Source: CBDANO01 sp965197665 (GTDB taxonomy: Bacteria > Chloroflexota > Dehalococcoidia > Lucifugimonadales > UBA3495). Taken from it: 64,000 nucleotides of DNA. Under the pieces are notes generated by a model. It had not been told where the DNA came from. It saw only the letters and a list, made by a program, of their open reading frames with translations, and ran no database searches. Below, in pieces: positions 61,850 through 64,000 of the stretch; within the stretch, counting starts at the first letter, position 1, and each line of letters opens with the position of its first letter. The position numbers and the translations under genes were made by a program. The DNA lies in assembly GCA_965197665.1 (NCBI GenBank), contig CBDANO010000003.1, positions 1 through 64,000 of the forward strand, read 5' to 3'.

Positions 61850-62657
61850 GACTATAGTCATTACCTCCGGCAAAGGCGGGGTCGGCAAGACCACCGCCAC
61901 CGCGAACCTCGGCGCCGGCTTGGCAATGCGCGGGCATAGAGTGGTGGTTATCGACACTGACATAGGCCTGCGCAACCTGGACGTGATCATGGGCTTGGAG
62001 AACCGGATCGTCTACGACTTGGTCAACGTCATCGAGGGCGACTGCAAAGTACAGCAGGCCATGATCCGAGACAAGAACAAAAACGAGCTCTACTTGATCC
62101 CGGCGGCCCAGACTAGAGATAAGAACAGCGTGGACCCGGAACGGCTGCGGAATCTATGCTCAAAGCTGGAAGAAGAGTTCGATTACGTGCTGATGGACTG
62201 TCCGGCGGGCATCGAGCAGGGTTTCAAAAACGCCGTAGGTTCGGCCACGGAAGCCATTATCGTCACCACTCCCGAGGTTTCGGCCATTCGCGACGCTGAC
62301 CGGGTCATCGGGCTTCTGGAAGCGTCGGAGCTTCATCGGCCTCGATTGATCATCAATCGCATCGATCCGGAGATGGTCAAGCGCGGCGATATGATGGACC
62401 AACAGGACGTCATCGGGTTGCTGGCCATCGAAGTGCTCGGCTTGGTTCCCGCCGACGGGAGGACCATCACCGCGGCCAACCGAGGAGTTCCCGTGGTGTA
62501 CGACAAAAGGGCCGCGTCGGGCGCCGCGTTCTTGCGGATCGCGGCCCGCGTGGACGGGGATGACGTGCCTCTGGTCGACGTAGGGGGCAAAGACGGCATT
62601 TTTACTAAATTCAAGGGACTCGTAGGTTTGAACGGGAGCGCCTATTCTCATGCTTGA
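61839..62657 (+). CDS. minD: Septum site-determining ATPase MinD
   Basis: The ATG at 61839 gives MKGRTIVITSGKGGVGKTTA, the deviant Walker A of MinD. Frames upstream to 61761 are open but out of family. The 272-residue protein has ATPase motifs DTDIGLRNLDVIMGLE and DYVLMDCPAGIEQGF and a C-terminal amphipathic membrane-targeting helix (GIFTKFKGLVG). It recruits MinC to the membrane and is displaced by MinE. It overlaps minC by 11 bases and minE by 8. Confidence 0.97.
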   Translation: MKGRTIVITSGKGGVGKTTATANLGAGLAMRGHRVVVIDTDIGLRNLDVIMGLENRIVYDLVNVIEGDCKVQQAMIRDKNKNELYLIPAAQTRDKNSVDPERLRNLCSKLEEEFDYVLMDCPAGIEQGFKNAVGSATEAIIVTTPEVSAIRDADRVIGLLEASELHRPRLIINRIDPEMVKRGDMMDQQDVIGLLAIEVLGLVPADGRTITAANRGVPVVYDKRAASGAAFLRIAARVDGDDVPLVDVGGKDGIFTKFKGLVGLNGSAYSHA

Positions 62658-62940
62658 ATTTTTTCGGTGGTTGCTCAAACAGCGAGACTTCGACAAAGAC
62701 CGGGAACGGACCAAGGATACGGCGCGGCAACGCCTGCGCTTGGTCTTGATGCACGACCGGCTCGACCTGGCGCCGCAGAACATGGAAGCCATGAAGAGGG
62801 AGATTTGGGAAGTAGTCTCCCGGTACATGGTGGTCGAAGACGAATTCATGGAGTTCGAAATACGGCGCTTGGACGAGCTAATGGTCCTCGTGTCCAACAT
62901 CCAAGTAAAAGAACTGGACCGGTTGGCGCCGGCCACCTGA
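62650..62940 (+). CDS. minE: Cell division topological specificity factor MinE
   Basis: This 96-residue MinE has an N-terminal membrane/MinD-binding helix (MLEFFRWLLKQ), the anti-MinCD segment TKDTARQRLRLVLMHDR and the C-terminal dimerisation domain (LAPQNMEAMKREIWEVVSRY). It drives Min oscillation by stimulating MinD ATPase. It overlaps the minD stop by 8 bases. It is the last gene of minCDE. Confidence 0.95.
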   Translation: MLEFFRWLLKQRDFDKDRERTKDTARQRLRLVLMHDRLDLAPQNMEAMKREIWEVVSRYMVVEDEFMEFEIRRLDELMVLVSNIQVKELDRLAPAT

Positions 62941-63287
62941 CCCGCCCCCTTCAAAAACGTTAACTCCTCAAACAAGAATTCTTCGTAGGGGCGCGCCCAC
63001 GGGTGCGCCCTTCGTCGTCCCGGCGGACCGGCCGTTACGGCCGTCATTCCCTGATTACCCCAGGCTGGTAGGTTCCCCCGTAGATTCCTCGGATAATACC
63101 TAATACCGCTTTCATCCCTTGGGGGGCCGGTTTGAAACCGGCCCCTACAATTTTGTGCCGGGCCAAGTTGGACCCAACCTACTCCCTTTTCGGAATGCGC
63201 CGCTGTCCAATCATCCCAAGTTGGTTGAACAACCGGCCCACCGCCTTTATATTGGTCTATGGTCAATCGAACCACGGGGGCGGGGCA
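62941..63287 (+). repeat. Intergenic region with dispersed repeat copy
   Basis: At about 63105-63155 the plus strand reads GGGGCCGGTTTGAAACCGGCC followed by CCTACAATTTTG, a further copy of the palindromic repeat seen near 34865 and 59540. At about 62986-63015 another inverted pattern (GGGGCGCGCCCACGGGTGCGCCC-like) occurs. No gene is visible in the remainder. Confidence 0.65.
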
Positions 63288-64000
63288 GTGACCGAGACAG
63301 AAATTTTGATCATAGGCGGCGGCATCGCGGGCTCCGCCACGGCCTACTACCTAGCCGGTGCCGGTCGCCGGGTAACACTCCTGGAAAGAGGCGAAGTTGC
63401 CTCCGAGGCGTCGGGAGTAAACGCCGGAGGGCTGGGAGGCCCGGGGTGGGGCGCCTTCCCAAACCTTGCTTCATACCTCACGATGGGAAGCCTGGAGCTA
63501 TTCAAGAACCTCCAGCTCGACTTGGGCTACGACATCGACTTCCGCCAGTCCGGCGGGCTCCAAGCTATTCAAACCGAGGAGCAGTACCAATTCATCCGGG
63601 ATAGAGTGTTGCGCCAGCGGTCTAACGGCTACACCGTGGAGCTCCTCACCTCGAAGGAAGCGAGGTCCATCGAGCCGGAAGTGAGCCCCGCCTTGCCGGG
63701 TTACGTCTACTCTCCGGGGAGAGGTCAAGCGGACCCGGTCAAGACCACCAAGGCCTTCGCGTCGGCCGCCCAGCAAGAGGGCGCCCGGGTCCTGACCGGC
63801 TGTGAAGTCACCGGCCTTGGACAACGGTCCGGCGGCTCGTGGAACGCAACGACGACCTCGGGCGATTTCATGGCGGGTACGCTGGTCATTGCCGCCGGGG
63901 CTTGGTGCAAACCTCTGGGCGTCATGCTCGGCCTGGATATTCCCGTCGCGCCGGTGCGCGGACAGATGTGGGCTACTCACAGCCTCCCGCCAACCTTGTT
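63288..64000 (+). CDS. FAD-dependent oxidoreductase (DAO family), cut by the window end
   Basis: The frame runs from the GTG at 63288 (VTETEILIIGGGIAGSATAY) off the right edge. Residues 1-30 form the FAD-binding GxGxxG Rossmann motif GGGIAGSATAYYLAGAGRRV. The following EASGVNAGGLGG and the later SSGDF-like and VIAAGAWCKPLG segments match the glycine/D-amino-acid/sarcosine oxidase family. About 237 residues are visible, and the C-terminus is outside the window. The substrate cannot be judged. Confidence 0.88.
   Translation, partial: MTETEILIIGGGIAGSATAYYLAGAGRRVTLLERGEVASEASGVNAGGLGGPGWGAFPNLASYLTMGSLELFKNLQLDLGYDIDFRQSGGLQAIQTEEQYQFIRDRVLRQRSNGYTVELLTSKEARSIEPEVSPALPGYVYSPGRGQADPVKTTKAFASAAQQEGARVLTGCEVTGLGQRSGGSWNATTTSGDFMAGTLVIAAGAWCKPLGVMLGLDIPVAPVRGQMWATHSLPPTL

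Overview
The window looks like a chromosomal segment of a GC-rich bacterium. My best guess is Chloroflexota (Dehalococcoidia/SAR202-like). The reasons are many Cys-lipoproteins with Thr-Pro or Glu-Val linkers, frequent TTG/GTG starts, MinCDE, CRTAC1 (FG-GAP/UnbV) proteins, many amide-cleaving enzymes and no outer-membrane assembly genes. This is inference from gene content, since no rRNA or phylogenetic marker was tested.

Left region (0-8.4 kb) is an accessory, defence-like island. It holds a Gfo/Idh/MocA oxidoreductase, Phd/YefM-VapC with a palindromic operator, HicAB overlapping a YgjP-type metallohydrolase, a PtuB-PtuA (Septu-type) pair, a PaREP1/HEPN protein next to a frameshifted HigA, a NavBac-type ion channel, and a FitAB-type pair with a frameshifted toxin. 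From 8.7 to 17 kb comes a set of surface lipoproteins: an HtrA-type protease with two tandem LamG-like modules, a secreted repeat lipoprotein, a PQQ beta-propeller fused to plant-type LRRs, and a doubly frameshifted Cache-like lipoprotein. From 17 to 22.6 kb lies an imelysin / di-haem oxidoreductase / imelysin / HTTM cluster with a Fur-like palindrome upstream, probably for iron acquisition. An IS1182-type transposase remnant follows.

Middle region (23.8-41 kb) holds an oligopeptide ABC transporter (oppA, B, C, F on the minus strand; a frameshifted oppD on the plus strand) around a dimethylformamidase large-subunit homologue. Then come three consecutive CRTAC1-type genes, one of them fused to an ArsP/UPF0718-like permease. 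The permease fusion plus its close free-standing paralogue is the least ordinary arrangement in the window.

Right region (41-64 kb) is largely housekeeping: rpmH-rnpA-yidD-[PQQ lipoprotein]-yidC-jag, purF-purM-purH, a glycosyltransferase, an SDR, a duplicated-domain protein, two amidohydrolases, smpB-ctpA, an HMG-CoA-synthase-like/thiolase pair, minCDE and the start of a FAD oxidoreductase cut by the window end.

Six loci carry apparent single-base frameshifts, all between 5.7 and 24.1 kb. No disrupted gene was noticed from 25 to 64 kb. A dispersed palindromic intergenic repeat occurs at about 34.85, 41.1, 59.55 and 63.1 kb.
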